Source: Photobacterium sp. TLY01 (lineage in GTDB: Bacteria; Pseudomonadota; Gammaproteobacteria; Enterobacterales; Vibrionaceae). Taken from it: a stretch of 64,000 bases of DNA. Under the pieces are notes generated by a model that had not been told where the DNA came from, searched no databases, and saw only the letters and a program-made list of their open reading frames with translations. Location: assembly GCF_021432065.1 (NCBI RefSeq), contig NZ_CP090364.1, positions 558,001 through 622,000 on the forward strand, written 5' to 3'. Below are positions 39,391-47,369 of the stretch, in pieces; position 1 is the stretch's first letter; each line of letters starts with the position of its first letter. The translations under genes and the position numbers were made by a program.

Positions 39391-40605
39391 GTGTTCCAAC
39401 AATTTTCCCTGCTAAGAAAACTGACTCTTGTTTCCTGCGTGTTCGGACTGGCCGCGTGTGCCAAACCGGTTGATCGCGGCCAGCAATACCTTGATGGCGA
39501 GTTTGATCATCTGCTGAACCCGGTGACCAATGTGGTCTCGGATAAACCCCGCGATTACAGCCGCTTTGAAGCCCAGGCAGAGCAAGTGCTCACCCGCTCT
39601 CCGTCTATGATGCTGCGTTATCAGAATTTGTATCAGCAGGTGAAAGACTGGGCAGCAAACGGTGGCGATCCGACAGCGTTCGCTCAGTATGGTTTGACGA
39701 CTGAGCAGATGGGCGGCGGTGACGGTTACGGCAATGTGATGTTTACCGGTTATTTCTCGCCGGTGATCGAATTGCGTCACGCGCAGGACGACAAGTTCAA
39801 ATACCCGGTTTATGCGATGCCCGAATGTAACGGCCAATGTCCGACCCGTGCCGAGATTTACAACGGCGCCCTGGCAGGTCAGGGCCTGGAGTTGGGGTAT
39901 TCCGCCTCCAAACTGGATGTGTTCATGATGGAAGTGCAGGGCAGCGGTTTTGTTCATTTCGAGGACAATGACGAGCTGCAGTATTTTGCGTATGGCGGTA
40001 AGAACGGTCACCCTTATGTCAGCATCGGTAAAGTGCTGATTGAACGCGGTGAAGTGCCGAGGGAGAAAATGTCGCTCAAAGCGATCGCGGAGTGGGTCAG
40101 CCAGCATGATGATGCCACAGTGCGTGAACTGCTGGAGCAGAATCCGTCTTATGTTTTCTTCAAGCCTCGCGATGAGCTGGATGTCTTAGGCACGGCGGGT
40201 ATTCCGCTCATGGCGATGGCATCGGTGGCGGCGGATCGGGAGTTTTTGCCGATGGGCAGTGTGCTGCTGGCGGAAGTGCCCCAACTGGATGCGGACGGCA
40301 ACTGGAATGGTCAGCATGTATTAACCCTGCTGATGGCGCTGGATACTGGCGGCGCAGTCAAGCGCAATCATCTGGATCTCTACCATGGTATGGGCGCTCA
40401 GGCCGGAATTGATGCGGGCCATTACAAGCATTTTGGCCGGGTATGGAAGCTGGGGCTGACACCTGAAACCGACGCTGAGCTCACGGAACAGCGGATTGAA
40501 GCCAGTCAAAAACCCGTCGTATCGCCGGTGGATACCAGCCTGACCTTCAATGAAGAGGCCGTGATGGCCCAGCCTGCCCAGCAAGCGCAGGGACTGGACA
40601 ACTGA
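39391..40605 (+). CDS. mltA: membrane-bound lytic murein transglycosylase A
   Basis: A 404-residue outer-membrane lipoprotein that cuts the MurNAc-GlcNAc bond, leaving 1,6-anhydro ends. The GTG start is preceded by AAGG; the signal MFQQFSLLRKLTLVSCVFGLAAC has a lipobox at Cys23. MltA-domain motifs: FTGYFSPVIELR near 117, LDVFMMEVQGSGFV near 178, NPSYVFFK near 250, and the 3D-like catalytic region with LMALDTGGAVK near 315. About 30 residues at the C-terminus extend past the E. coli form and are low complexity. Confidence 0.93.
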   Translation: MFQQFSLLRKLTLVSCVFGLAACAKPVDRGQQYLDGEFDHLLNPVTNVVSDKPRDYSRFEAQAEQVLTRSPSMMLRYQNLYQQVKDWAANGGDPTAFAQYGLTTEQMGGGDGYGNVMFTGYFSPVIELRHAQDDKFKYPVYAMPECNGQCPTRAEIYNGALAGQGLELGYSASKLDVFMMEVQGSGFVHFEDNDELQYFAYGGKNGHPYVSIGKVLIERGEVPREKMSLKAIAEWVSQHDDATVRELLEQNPSYVFFKPRDELDVLGTAGIPLMAMASVAADREFLPMGSVLLAEVPQLDADGNWNGQHVLTLLMALDTGGAVKRNHLDLYHGMGAQAGIDAGHYKHFGRVWKLGLTPETDAELTEQRIEASQKPVVSPVDTSLTFNEEAVMAQPAQQAQGLDN

Positions 40606-40610
40606 CCCCA

Positions 40611-40634
40611 GAGCGCGTATAAAACGCGCTCATT
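40611..40634 (+). terminator. hairpin after mltA
   Basis: GAGCGCGT / ACGCGCTC, a perfect 8-bp stem with a short loop, 5 bases past the mltA stop. The T run after it is poor (ATTCTC), so termination may be partial and read into tcdA. Confidence 0.45.
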
Positions 40635-40658
40635 CTCAACACACTCTGACAGGCCGTT

Positions 40659-41465
40659 ATGCAGTATCCCGACACTCCAGCATCAGACAATTATAACCAG
40701 CGTTTTGGCGGCACCCGCCGTTTGTATGGTCATCAGGAAGTTGAGATCCTGAGGGCTGCGCATGTCTGTGTGATTGGTATTGGCGGAGTGGGTTCCTGGG
40801 CAGCCGAAGCCCTGGCGCGCTCTGGTATCGGTCAGCTGACGTTGATCGACATGGATGATGTGTGTGTCACGAATATTAACCGTCAGATTCATGCCATGTC
40901 AGGGACGGTCGGTCGCAGTAAGATTGAGGTCATGGCCGAGCGCATTGCGTTAATCAATCCGGACTGCAAAGTGAACCTGATTGACGATTTTATTACCCCG
41001 GAAAATATCCCGGAGTACATCGGCAGTCAGTTTGATTACGTGCTGGATGCGATTGACAGTGTGAAGCCCAAAGCGGCGTTGCTGGCGTTCTGCAAGCGAA
41101 ATAAAATCAAGGTGATTACCACAGGCGGTGCAGGCGGCCAGATTGATCCGACCCAGATCCAGATCGCGGATCTGGCCAAAACCATTCAGGATCCGCTGGC
41201 GGCGAAAATCCGCAATATGCTGCGCCGGTTTTATAATTTCAGCAAAAATCCGGCGCGCAAATTTGGTATCGACTGTGTGTTCTCAACCGAACAGCTCAAA
41301 TATCCTCAGGCGGACGGCAGTGTCTGCGAGGCCAAATCGACCGCGGAAGGCCCGAAACGCATGGATTGCGCAACCGGGTTTGGCGCGGCCACCATGGTCA
41401 CCGCAACATTCGGCTTTGTCGCCGTCTCCCGAATTCTGCAAAAACTGATCGAAAAGCACCGCTGA
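40659..41465 (+). CDS. tcdA: tRNA threonylcarbamoyladenosine dehydratase TcdA (CsdL)
   Basis: A 268-residue E1-like enzyme that uses ATP to convert t6A37 of tRNAs into its cyclic form. The nucleotide-binding motif is CVIGIGGVGSWAAEALARSGIG near residue 33, followed by IDMDDVCVTNINRQI and VITTGGAGGQIDPT. In E. coli it works with CsdA and CsdE as sulfur-transfer partners; those genes face it here, 22 bp away tail to tail. Confidence 0.94.
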   Translation: MQYPDTPASDNYNQRFGGTRRLYGHQEVEILRAAHVCVIGIGGVGSWAAEALARSGIGQLTLIDMDDVCVTNINRQIHAMSGTVGRSKIEVMAERIALINPDCKVNLIDDFITPENIPEYIGSQFDYVLDAIDSVKPKAALLAFCKRNKIKVITTGGAGGQIDPTQIQIADLAKTIQDPLAAKIRNMLRRFYNFSKNPARKFGIDCVFSTEQLKYPQADGSVCEAKSTAEGPKRMDCATGFGAATMVTATFGFVAVSRILQKLIEKHR

Positions 41466-41487
41466 CAGCAGGTGCGTGAGCCGTGTC

Positions 41488-41928
41488 TCAGCGGCTCACG
41501 TTGGTGATAATGGCATCGACGATGGCTTTCAGGCCGTTGCTGCGAGACGGGCTCAGGTGTGCCAGTAAGCCCAGCTGTTCGAAATACCTGTCGATGTCAA
41601 ACCCCAGAATCTGCTCGGCAGTTTTTCCCTCGTAGGCGGCCAGCACCAGACAAATCAACCCTTTGACAATTCTGGCGTCAGAATCGGCGGCGAAATGGTA
41701 ATACCCGTTTTCACAGTGCTGAACCAGCCACACCTGGCTTTCACAGCCACTGATTTTCACGTTCTCACTTTTCAGCGTTTCCGGCAAAGCGGGCAGTTGC
41801 TTGCCAAACTGAATCACGTGGCGGTATCTGTCTTCCCAGCCGCTGCTTGCCTGCATCCTGGCCAGAATGTCATCAGGGGTAATCGTGGTGCCGAACGGAT
41901 GGCTCGGTAGATCGGTGGATACGGTCAT
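41488..41928 (-). CDS. csdE: sulfur acceptor protein CsdE (SufE family)
   Basis: A 146-residue SufE-type protein that takes persulfide sulfur from CsdA. The acceptor Cys lies in ISGCESQVWL near residue 61. The ATG start at 41928 has AGAGAGAG at good spacing; a GTG two codons earlier is possible. It follows csdA by 15 bp. A GTGAGCCG/CGGCTCAC hairpin overlaps its stop and may separate it from tcdA. Confidence 0.92.
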   Translation of the reverse strand: MTVSTDLPSHPFGTTITPDDILARMQASSGWEDRYRHVIQFGKQLPALPETLKSENVKISGCESQVWLVQHCENGYYHFAADSDARIVKGLICLVLAAYEGKTAEQILGFDIDRYFEQLGLLAHLSPSRSNGLKAIVDAIITNVSR

Positions 41929-41943
41929 GAACACTCTCTCTGG

Positions 41944-43161
41944 TTACAGCAGGTCACAGGCTTTATGCAAAGCCGCGACAAAGCAGGCAACGTCTTCTTC
42001 GGTATTATAGAGGGCAAAAGAGACGCGCAAAGTCCCGGTTAACCCCAGCGCATCCAGCATCGGATGTGCGCAGTGATTGCCGGCACGCAGCGTCACCCCT
42101 TGCTGGTCGAGCAGGGTGGCAATATCCTGATGATGAATACCGTCAACCACAAATGAAAACAGGCTGGTGTCGGGCTGTTGGCCGATAATCCGCAGACCTT
42201 CAATGTCTTCAATGCCCTTGATGGCCAGCTGGCACAGATGCTGAATATGCGCTTCTGCGCCCTGTCGATCAATGCTGCTCAGCCAGTGCAGGGTGGCTGC
42301 GAAGGCGATGACTCCGGAAATATTGGGGGTGCCGGCTTCAAATTTACCCGGCAGACCGGTGAACTGCGTGCCGTCAAACGACACCTTCTCCACCATTTTT
42401 CCTCCCCCATGCCAGGGCGGCATGGCTTCCAGCAGTGCCTGTTTACCGTACAGCACGCCAAGACCTGACGGGCCAAAGAGTTTGTGGCCTGAGAAAACGT
42501 AGAAATCGGCATCCATCGCCTGAACGTCTACCGCCTCATGCACGATGCCCTGCGCTCCGTCGACCACCACGATGGCACCTTTCGCGTGGGCCGCTTTGAT
42601 CATGGTTTCTACCGGGTTTCGCGTGCCGGACACATTGGTGACATGCGCGACCGCCACGATCCGGGTTCTGGCCGTCAGGCGCTGATGAAAGGCAGGCATA
42701 TCCAATGTGCAGTCAGGCAGCATCGGCAGTTTGACGACTTTTGCGCCGGTCTGCTCAGCAACAATTTGCCAGGGGACGATGTTGGCATGGTGTTCCAGTT
42801 CGCTGACCAGGATCTCATCGCCCGGTTGCAGGGTGCTGCGTGCGAAGGTCTGGGCGATCAGGTTTAAGGCTTCCGTGGCCCCGCGTGTCCAGATGATTTC
42901 TTTCGGGCTGCGGGCATGAATGAACTGGCGCACTGTTTCTCGCGCTTGTTCGAAACGTTGTGTCAGGCTGGCAGTCAGCTGGTGGCTGCCACGATGAACG
43001 TTCGCGCTCTGGCCGCGGTAGTAATGGTCCAGCGTCTGGATCATTGCCAGGGGTTTCTGCGCCGTCGCCGCACTGTCCAGGTAGACAATGGGGTGGTCTG
43101 AATCCTGCTGAACGGCAGGAAACTGAGCGCGGATAGTTTGAATGTCAAATGGCGCAGTCAT
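41944..43161 (-). CDS. csdA: cysteine desulfurase CsdA
   Basis: A 405-residue class II PLP enzyme that removes sulfur from cysteine for transfer to CsdE. The PLP-binding Lys is in FYVFSGHKLFGPSG near residue 227 and the catalytic Cys in LRAGNHCAHP near 360; SELEHHANIVPW and TNVSGT are the other family motifs. The start MTAPFDIQTIRAQFPAV was chosen over one 38 codons upstream that would run into the GcvB terminator region. Its promoter must lie between that terminator and 43161, or depend on read-through. Confidence 0.94.
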   Translation of the reverse strand: MTAPFDIQTIRAQFPAVQQDSDHPIVYLDSAATAQKPLAMIQTLDHYYRGQSANVHRGSHQLTASLTQRFEQARETVRQFIHARSPKEIIWTRGATEALNLIAQTFARSTLQPGDEILVSELEHHANIVPWQIVAEQTGAKVVKLPMLPDCTLDMPAFHQRLTARTRIVAVAHVTNVSGTRNPVETMIKAAHAKGAIVVVDGAQGIVHEAVDVQAMDADFYVFSGHKLFGPSGLGVLYGKQALLEAMPPWHGGGKMVEKVSFDGTQFTGLPGKFEAGTPNISGVIAFAATLHWLSSIDRQGAEAHIQHLCQLAIKGIEDIEGLRIIGQQPDTSLFSFVVDGIHHQDIATLLDQQGVTLRAGNHCAHPMLDALGLTGTLRVSFALYNTEEDVACFVAALHKACDLL

Positions 43162-43239
43162 GCTTAAACTCGTTGGTAGCCGATAAAGCGGATCATCCTC
43201 ATTATTGGCCACGGAGGCAAGGGAAGCAGAGCCGATCGC

Positions 43240-43450
43240 ATAAAAAAATGGCACCGCGTTGGGGCGCAGTGCCATAAAGAAGTTTTGACAGACAGGTCAA
43301 AAAAACAGGAAGTAAATCGGTAGCACTCCGGCTACCCGCCCAGAAGAGACCGGGCAATATGCAAACACAACATTGCAATCTGAGGGGTAAAAATCTGAGA
43401 AAACATTTGCGGTTAAGCAAAAATTACAGCGTGTTACCCTTGAGATTGCG
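43240..43450 (-). ncRNA. gcvB: GcvB small regulatory RNA
   Basis: A transcript of about 211 nt, read divergently from gcvA as in E. coli. The G/U-rich R1 seed is seen as CAATGTTGTGTTTGCATATT (complement of 43355-43375), followed by ACTTCCTG...GACCTGTCTGTC and a terminator stem ATGGCAC/GTGCCAT with T7. The 5' part folds by itself: GCAATCT pairs with AGATTGC and GGGTAA with TTACCC. A promoter TTGTTC-17-TAAGAT (complement of 43457-43485) puts the 5' end near 43450, giving nearly the E. coli length of 206. GcvB with Hfq represses many amino-acid and peptide transporter mRNAs. The exact 5' end is inferred. Confidence 0.87.
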
Positions 43451-43544
43451 GCGCCAATCTTAGGGTTTCTGTGGTACTTGAACAATCGACAATTTATAAT
43501 GACCTGGATAAAAAAAACTAATGCAACCAGTATGGCAGGACATT

Positions 43545-44483
43545 ATGTCAAGACGACTCCCACCACTTAATTCGCTGAAAGTATTTGAGGCTGCCGCCCG
43601 GCACCTGAGTTTTACCCGGGCGGCGGAGGAGCTGTTTGTTACTCAGGCTGCAGTCAGCCACCAGATTAAAGCGCTGGAGGAATTTCTGGGCCTGAAGCTG
43701 TTTCGCCGCCGGAACCGTTCCTTACTGCTGACCGAAGAGGGACAAGGGTATTTTCTCGATCTGAAAGATATCTTCAGTGCCATTTCCGATGCCACCGACA
43801 AAGTGTTGGAACGGGGTTCAAAAGGGGCGCTGACCATTAGTTTATCTCCCAGTTTTGCCATCCAGTGGCTGGTGCCCAGGCTGAGTGACTTTAATCAGCA
43901 GCATCCTGATGTCGATGTCAGAATCAAAGCGGTGGATCTGGATGAGGGGTCGCTGACCGATGATGTGGATGTGGCCATTTATTATGGTCGCGGAAACTGG
44001 CCCGGGCTGCGTTGCGACCGGCTGTATCAGGAATTTCTGGTGCCTGTCTGTTCCCCGATGCTGCTCAGTGGTCCTAAGCCGCTGAACTCTCTGGCTGATC
44101 TGCAAACACATACCCTGTTACATGACGGTTCACGCAAGGAATGGAAAAACTACATGCGTGAGTTCGATATTCCGGGCGCTAATGTCAACCAGGGGCCGAT
44201 TTTCAGTCACTCGACTATGGTGTTGCAGGCTGCGATTCACAGCCAGGGCATTGCACTGGCCAATAATGTGCTGGCGCAGCCGGAACTGGAAGCCGGCCGC
44301 TTGGTCTGCCCGTTTGATGAGGCGTTGCTGAGTAAAAATGCTTTCTATCTGGTGTGTCAGGAAAAGCAGGCCGAGACCGGCCGGATTCAGATCTTCCGTG
44401 ACTGGGTGCTGGAGAAAGCCCGCAAAGAGCAGGAAGAGGGGCCGCTTCCCCAGCCTGAATATCAGGCTGAGGCCATGGCCTGA
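43545..44483 (+). CDS. gcvA: glycine cleavage regulator GcvA (LysR family)
   Basis: A 312-residue LTTR that activates the glycine cleavage operon and gcvB when glycine is present. The start MSRRLPPLNSLKVFEAAARH lines up with E. coli MSKRLPPLNALRVFDAAARH; AGGA precedes it. The helix-turn-helix LSFTRAAEELFVTQAAVSHQI is nearly identical to the E. coli one, and FYGRGNWPG-like IYYGRGNWPGLRCDRLY and QGPIFSHSTMVLQAAIHSQG follow. It is divergent from GcvB, supporting both calls. Confidence 0.95.
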   Translation: MSRRLPPLNSLKVFEAAARHLSFTRAAEELFVTQAAVSHQIKALEEFLGLKLFRRRNRSLLLTEEGQGYFLDLKDIFSAISDATDKVLERGSKGALTISLSPSFAIQWLVPRLSDFNQQHPDVDVRIKAVDLDEGSLTDDVDVAIYYGRGNWPGLRCDRLYQEFLVPVCSPMLLSGPKPLNSLADLQTHTLLHDGSRKEWKNYMREFDIPGANVNQGPIFSHSTMVLQAAIHSQGIALANNVLAQPELEAGRLVCPFDEALLSKNAFYLVCQEKQAETGRIQIFRDWVLEKARKEQEEGPLPQPEYQAEAMA

Positions 44484-44502
44484 ATTCGCGCTGCTTATTC
44501 AG

Positions 44503-44538
44503 CCGTCCGGAACTGGAGGGGGAGGCCATTCCGGACGG
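44503..44538. terminator. hairpin between convergent gcvA and aldo/keto reductase genes
   Basis: CCGTCCGGAA / TTCCGGACGG, a perfect 10-bp stem with a 16-base loop, between two converging stops. It lacks T runs on either side, so it may be a weak or rho-assisted terminator. Confidence 0.5.
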
Positions 44539-44552
44539 GCGTCGGCCTGACG

Positions 44553-45521
44553 TTATGCTGGGGTCAGGTATTTATCACCACTGATATTATTGGGCTGAAA
44601 TTGGTGATCCAATAAGCTCAGATCGGCTTCACTGAGCGGATGCTGAGCCGCTGCGACATTCTGTTTCAGATACGTCAGATGGCGGGTACCGGGGATCGCG
44701 GCGATATCATCCCCCTGAGCAAGCAGCCAGCTCAGACAAACCTGCGCTGTCGTCATCTTGTTCCGTTCAGCAACATCGGATAACAATTGAAACAAAGGTT
44801 CGTTCTGGTTGAGGTGATGGGCGTCAAAGCGAGGAATATTTTGACGGAAATCGCCGGATTCCAGTGCAATATCTGATTTGACTAATCCCCGGCCAAGCGG
44901 GCTGAAGGCAATAAATCGTGTCTGGTTGGCTCTGCAGGCAGCCAGCACGTTCTGCTCAGCTTGGCGGCTCCACAGAGAATATTCCGACTGAACACAGGCA
45001 ATCGGATGGACCTGATTGGCTCGATGAATCTCATCTGCGGTGACCTCTGACAGCCCGATCGCACGAATCTTCCCTTGCTGAACCAGGGTTGCCATGGCGT
45101 CGACACTTTCCTCAATCGGGGTGTCGGGATCGCGGCGGTGCAGGTAATAAAGATCAATGGTTTCCACGCCAAGACGTTTCAGGCTTTTTTCACAAGCACT
45201 GATGATGTATTCCTTCTGACCGTTATAGGAGCGGCGAAAGTTGCCATCAGGAAGGATTTCCGGATGGCGGACAATACCGCATTTGGTTGCGATAAAAGGA
45301 CGTTGACTGGATTGGCGTAAGAATTGACCGATCAAGGATTCGTTGTGGCCATCGCCATATAAATCTGCGGTATCAAACATGTTCACCCCAAGCTCAACAG
45401 CCGAGTGCATGACCGCCAGAGAGCGATGATCGTCTTTTTGACCGTAAAACTCCGACATTCCCATGCAACCCAGTCCGATGGGATGAATGGCAATGTCTTC
45501 GTGCAGTGTGATGGTTCGCAT
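44553..45521 (-). CDS. aldo/keto reductase
   Basis: A 322-residue NADPH-dependent oxidoreductase of the AKR superfamily (AKR13-like). Motifs: IGLGCMGMSEFYG near residue 15, the catalytic Asp and Tyr in MFDTADLYGDGHNESLIG near 48-60, ATKCGI with the Lys near 79, and YYLHRRDPDTPIEESV with the His near 124. AGAGGA precedes the ATG. It is the last gene of a five-part apparent operon (MFS pump, hydrolase, monooxygenase remnant, KAS III-like, AKR). The substrate is unknown. Confidence 0.88.
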   Translation of the reverse strand: MRTITLHEDIAIHPIGLGCMGMSEFYGQKDDHRSLAVMHSAVELGVNMFDTADLYGDGHNESLIGQFLRQSSQRPFIATKCGIVRHPEILPDGNFRRSYNGQKEYIISACEKSLKRLGVETIDLYYLHRRDPDTPIEESVDAMATLVQQGKIRAIGLSEVTADEIHRANQVHPIACVQSEYSLWSRQAEQNVLAACRANQTRFIAFSPLGRGLVKSDIALESGDFRQNIPRFDAHHLNQNEPLFQLLSDVAERNKMTTAQVCLSWLLAQGDDIAAIPGTRHLTYLKQNVAAAQHPLSEADLSLLDHQFQPNNISGDKYLTPA

Positions 45522-45547
45522 AAGATGGTTTCCTCTTGGTCTTGTGG

Positions 45548-46540
45548 TTATTGCATTTCAAGGAGTACAACGCTGCAACTGAAGCCGGCCCCGGCACTGA
45601 TCACCAGAACGCGGTCCTTTGACTGGAGTTGACCACTCTGGCGCAGCAGGTGTAAGCCCAGTAAGCCGTCACTGGCACCGGTATGACCGATTTCTCTGCC
45701 GAACTGCCAGGCATTGTGGGTGGCCAGATCACCGAAGTAGGCTTCATAGGTTTCTTCCCGGATACTGTTTCCGACAAACGGGGGGATCAGCCAGCGGGCT
45801 GGGCGCTCACTGAGGTTGTACTGATTCAGTAAGGAATGCCTGAGACGGGTCAGCGCCTGTTGAATGGGTTGAACAAATCCTTCCCGGGAGAATGCCTCCA
45901 GAAAGCTTTTCTTGGTTTGGCGGATATCATATTCACTCAGGTAGCTGTCGGTTGTTTCCGGGGACGGAAGCGGCAGTCGGTGTAATCTTTCCAGCGCCGG
46001 CAGGCTGCAAATGTCAAAATGCAGAATTTTGGCAAAACCCGATTGTGCCGATACAGTTGCAGCCACGGCGGCATCGCCATAGATCAGGCCATAGTCGCCC
46101 AGCCAGCGATTGAAACCCGATTCTGAAAACCTATCCGCAGTGACTAGCAGTCCGACGCGATCAGCCTGGATGTGAGGTGCCATCAGTTTCAGCGCGAGAA
46201 AGCCACCGTTGCAACCATGCTGAATACTGACAGGGAGCGCATGATCAACCTTTAACTGGTGCTGCAGATAGGCAGCCGGACTCCACAGCCGGGCATGGCC
46301 GTGGCGGTGGATGGAGGCATAACTCAGGGTTGCAACTTGCTCTGGCGCATGACCGCTTTCCGCCAGTGCTTTTTGTGCGGCAAGTAATCCCATGTCTGCC
46401 GGGTACAGTTCGTCTTCAATCGCTGCACTGAAATACCCATCACGCTCGGCATTCGGAACATCGTATTCACGGGCTTCAATGGCCTGCTGTGTCGTCATAC
46501 GGCGTGCAGGCAATGTGATATCCAAACCTGACAGATACAT
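45548..46540 (-). CDS. KAS III-like ketoacyl synthase / acyltransferase
   Basis: A thiolase-fold protein of 330 residues from the second of two close ATGs, which has AAGGA at better spacing. The catalytic Cys is in SIQHGCNGGFLALKL near residue 108. The other two FabH catalytic residues are changed: the His of the usual Gly-His-Gln-Ala-Asn block is lost (LIPPFVGNS), and the Asn of GNTSAAS is replaced in REIGHTGASDGLLGL. The GHxGAxD form is what I associate with KAS III-like acyltransferases of secondary metabolism rather than fatty-acid initiation. The AKR gene follows by 26 bp. Its true reaction is unknown. Confidence 0.75.
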   Translation of the reverse strand: MYLSGLDITLPARRMTTQQAIEAREYDVPNAERDGYFSAAIEDELYPADMGLLAAQKALAESGHAPEQVATLSYASIHRHGHARLWSPAAYLQHQLKVDHALPVSIQHGCNGGFLALKLMAPHIQADRVGLLVTADRFSESGFNRWLGDYGLIYGDAAVAATVSAQSGFAKILHFDICSLPALERLHRLPLPSPETTDSYLSEYDIRQTKKSFLEAFSREGFVQPIQQALTRLRHSLLNQYNLSERPARWLIPPFVGNSIREETYEAYFGDLATHNAWQFGREIGHTGASDGLLGLHLLRQSGQLQSKDRVLVISAGAGFSCSVVLLEMQ

Positions 46541-46549
46541 ACTCATTCC

Positions 46550-46615
46550 TTACCCCTTCAGCACATAAGCCAGTTTCCACGCCAGATTGATTGCATCCTG
46601 CATCCCTGTATTCAT
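46550..46615 (-). pseudogene. remnant of a FAD-dependent aromatic monooxygenase
   Basis: A 21-codon frame reading MNTGMQDAINLAWKLAYVL then KG and a stop. This matches the conserved C-side flavin-contact motif (GMNTGMQDAxNLAWKLAxVLxG) of FAD_binding_3 monooxygenases (PheA/TfdB/MhpA type), normally deep inside a protein of 380-600 residues. No more of that protein is found on either side. Its stop codon TAAGGA forms the ribosome site of the KAS III-like gene, so the piece may be kept for translational coupling. Confidence 0.75.
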
Positions 46616-46617
46616 AT

Positions 46618-47307
46618 TCAGGCCTCAATAAACGCTTGGGTATAACGAAATGCCCGCTGGTTTGCTTTACTGTCAAACCGGGAACCATAACCCCCTGTGC
46701 CAATCTCTTCTTTGGTGAAGCTGTGCTGGGCATTACCGAGCAATGAGACTTGCCAGTCATTGCCCACAGTTGCCATTTCATCAGCAAAGCGATTGACTTC
46801 CTGCATGGGAATATGCGGGTCGTTTGTGCCTTGAATGAGCAAAAATTGGGTGGTGTTTGCTTGCTGGAGAGGCGACGGTGAAGACGGGGTTCCATGGATT
46901 GAAATTACTTTTTCCGCCCGCGCTTCTGAGCGGCCGGTTTCAAAAGCAATACTGCCGCCAAAGCATACACCGGCATAGCTGAGCTGCTCTTGTGTTGTCC
47001 CCAGACATTCGGCATACACTGGGGCCAGTGCTGCCATTTTCTCGCGCAGCGCCAGCGGGTTACTCAGCGTCTGGCGGATAAAAGGGTCAGCATGGATTCC
47101 ATAGTTTTTGGGCTGATTGTTCATACCATAAATATCGGTCAGTAACACTTTGCCGGACAGCGCCATCGCAAGCTGTTCAGCTTTCCGGACGGCATAATCT
47201 GTTTTACAGCCTTCCCAGTCAGGGAAATAAACAAGATGATGATTGTCTCCGAAATCAAAAAGTTCGCCGTTATATTGGCCATCGGGGGCGGTGATGATCA
47301 GTTGCAT
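46618..47307 (-). CDS. dienelactone hydrolase-family enzyme
   Basis: A 229-residue alpha/beta hydrolase. The nucleophile elbow AGVCFGGSIAFE has Cys (about residue 115), as in dienelactone hydrolase, with the acid in IQGTNDPHIP (about 171) and the His in GNAQHSFT (about 202). These enzymes open lactones or cleave esters and thioesters. It lies between the MFS pump and the monooxygenase remnant, suggesting a shared role in breakdown or modification of an aromatic or lactone compound. AAGGAAG lies upstream of the ATG. Confidence 0.85.
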   Translation of the reverse strand: MQLIITAPDGQYNGELFDFGDNHHLVYFPDWEGCKTDYAVRKAEQLAMALSGKVLLTDIYGMNNQPKNYGIHADPFIRQTLSNPLALREKMAALAPVYAECLGTTQEQLSYAGVCFGGSIAFETGRSEARAEKVISIHGTPSSPSPLQQANTTQFLLIQGTNDPHIPMQEVNRFADEMATVGNDWQVSLLGNAQHSFTKEEIGTGGYGSRFDSKANQRAFRYTQAFIEA

Positions 47308-47332
47308 GTGTTGTATTTCTTCCTTGTGTGTG

Positions 47333-47357
47333 CCCCTTTCCTTTGAAAGGAAAGGGG
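47333..47357 (-). repeat. intercistronic hairpin between the pump and hydrolase genes
   Basis: CCCCTTTCCTT / AAGGAAAGGGG, a perfect 11-bp stem with a 3-base loop, between the MFS stop and the hydrolase ribosome site. It has no T run; it may stabilise or split the upstream part of the operon message. Confidence 0.6.
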
Positions 47358-47369
47358 GAATATGTTTGG

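Noticed and set aside
43202-43485. Frames of 62-72 residues opposite gcvA
   Set aside because: They coincide with GcvB and its promoter; the RNA signals are far stronger than any coding signal.
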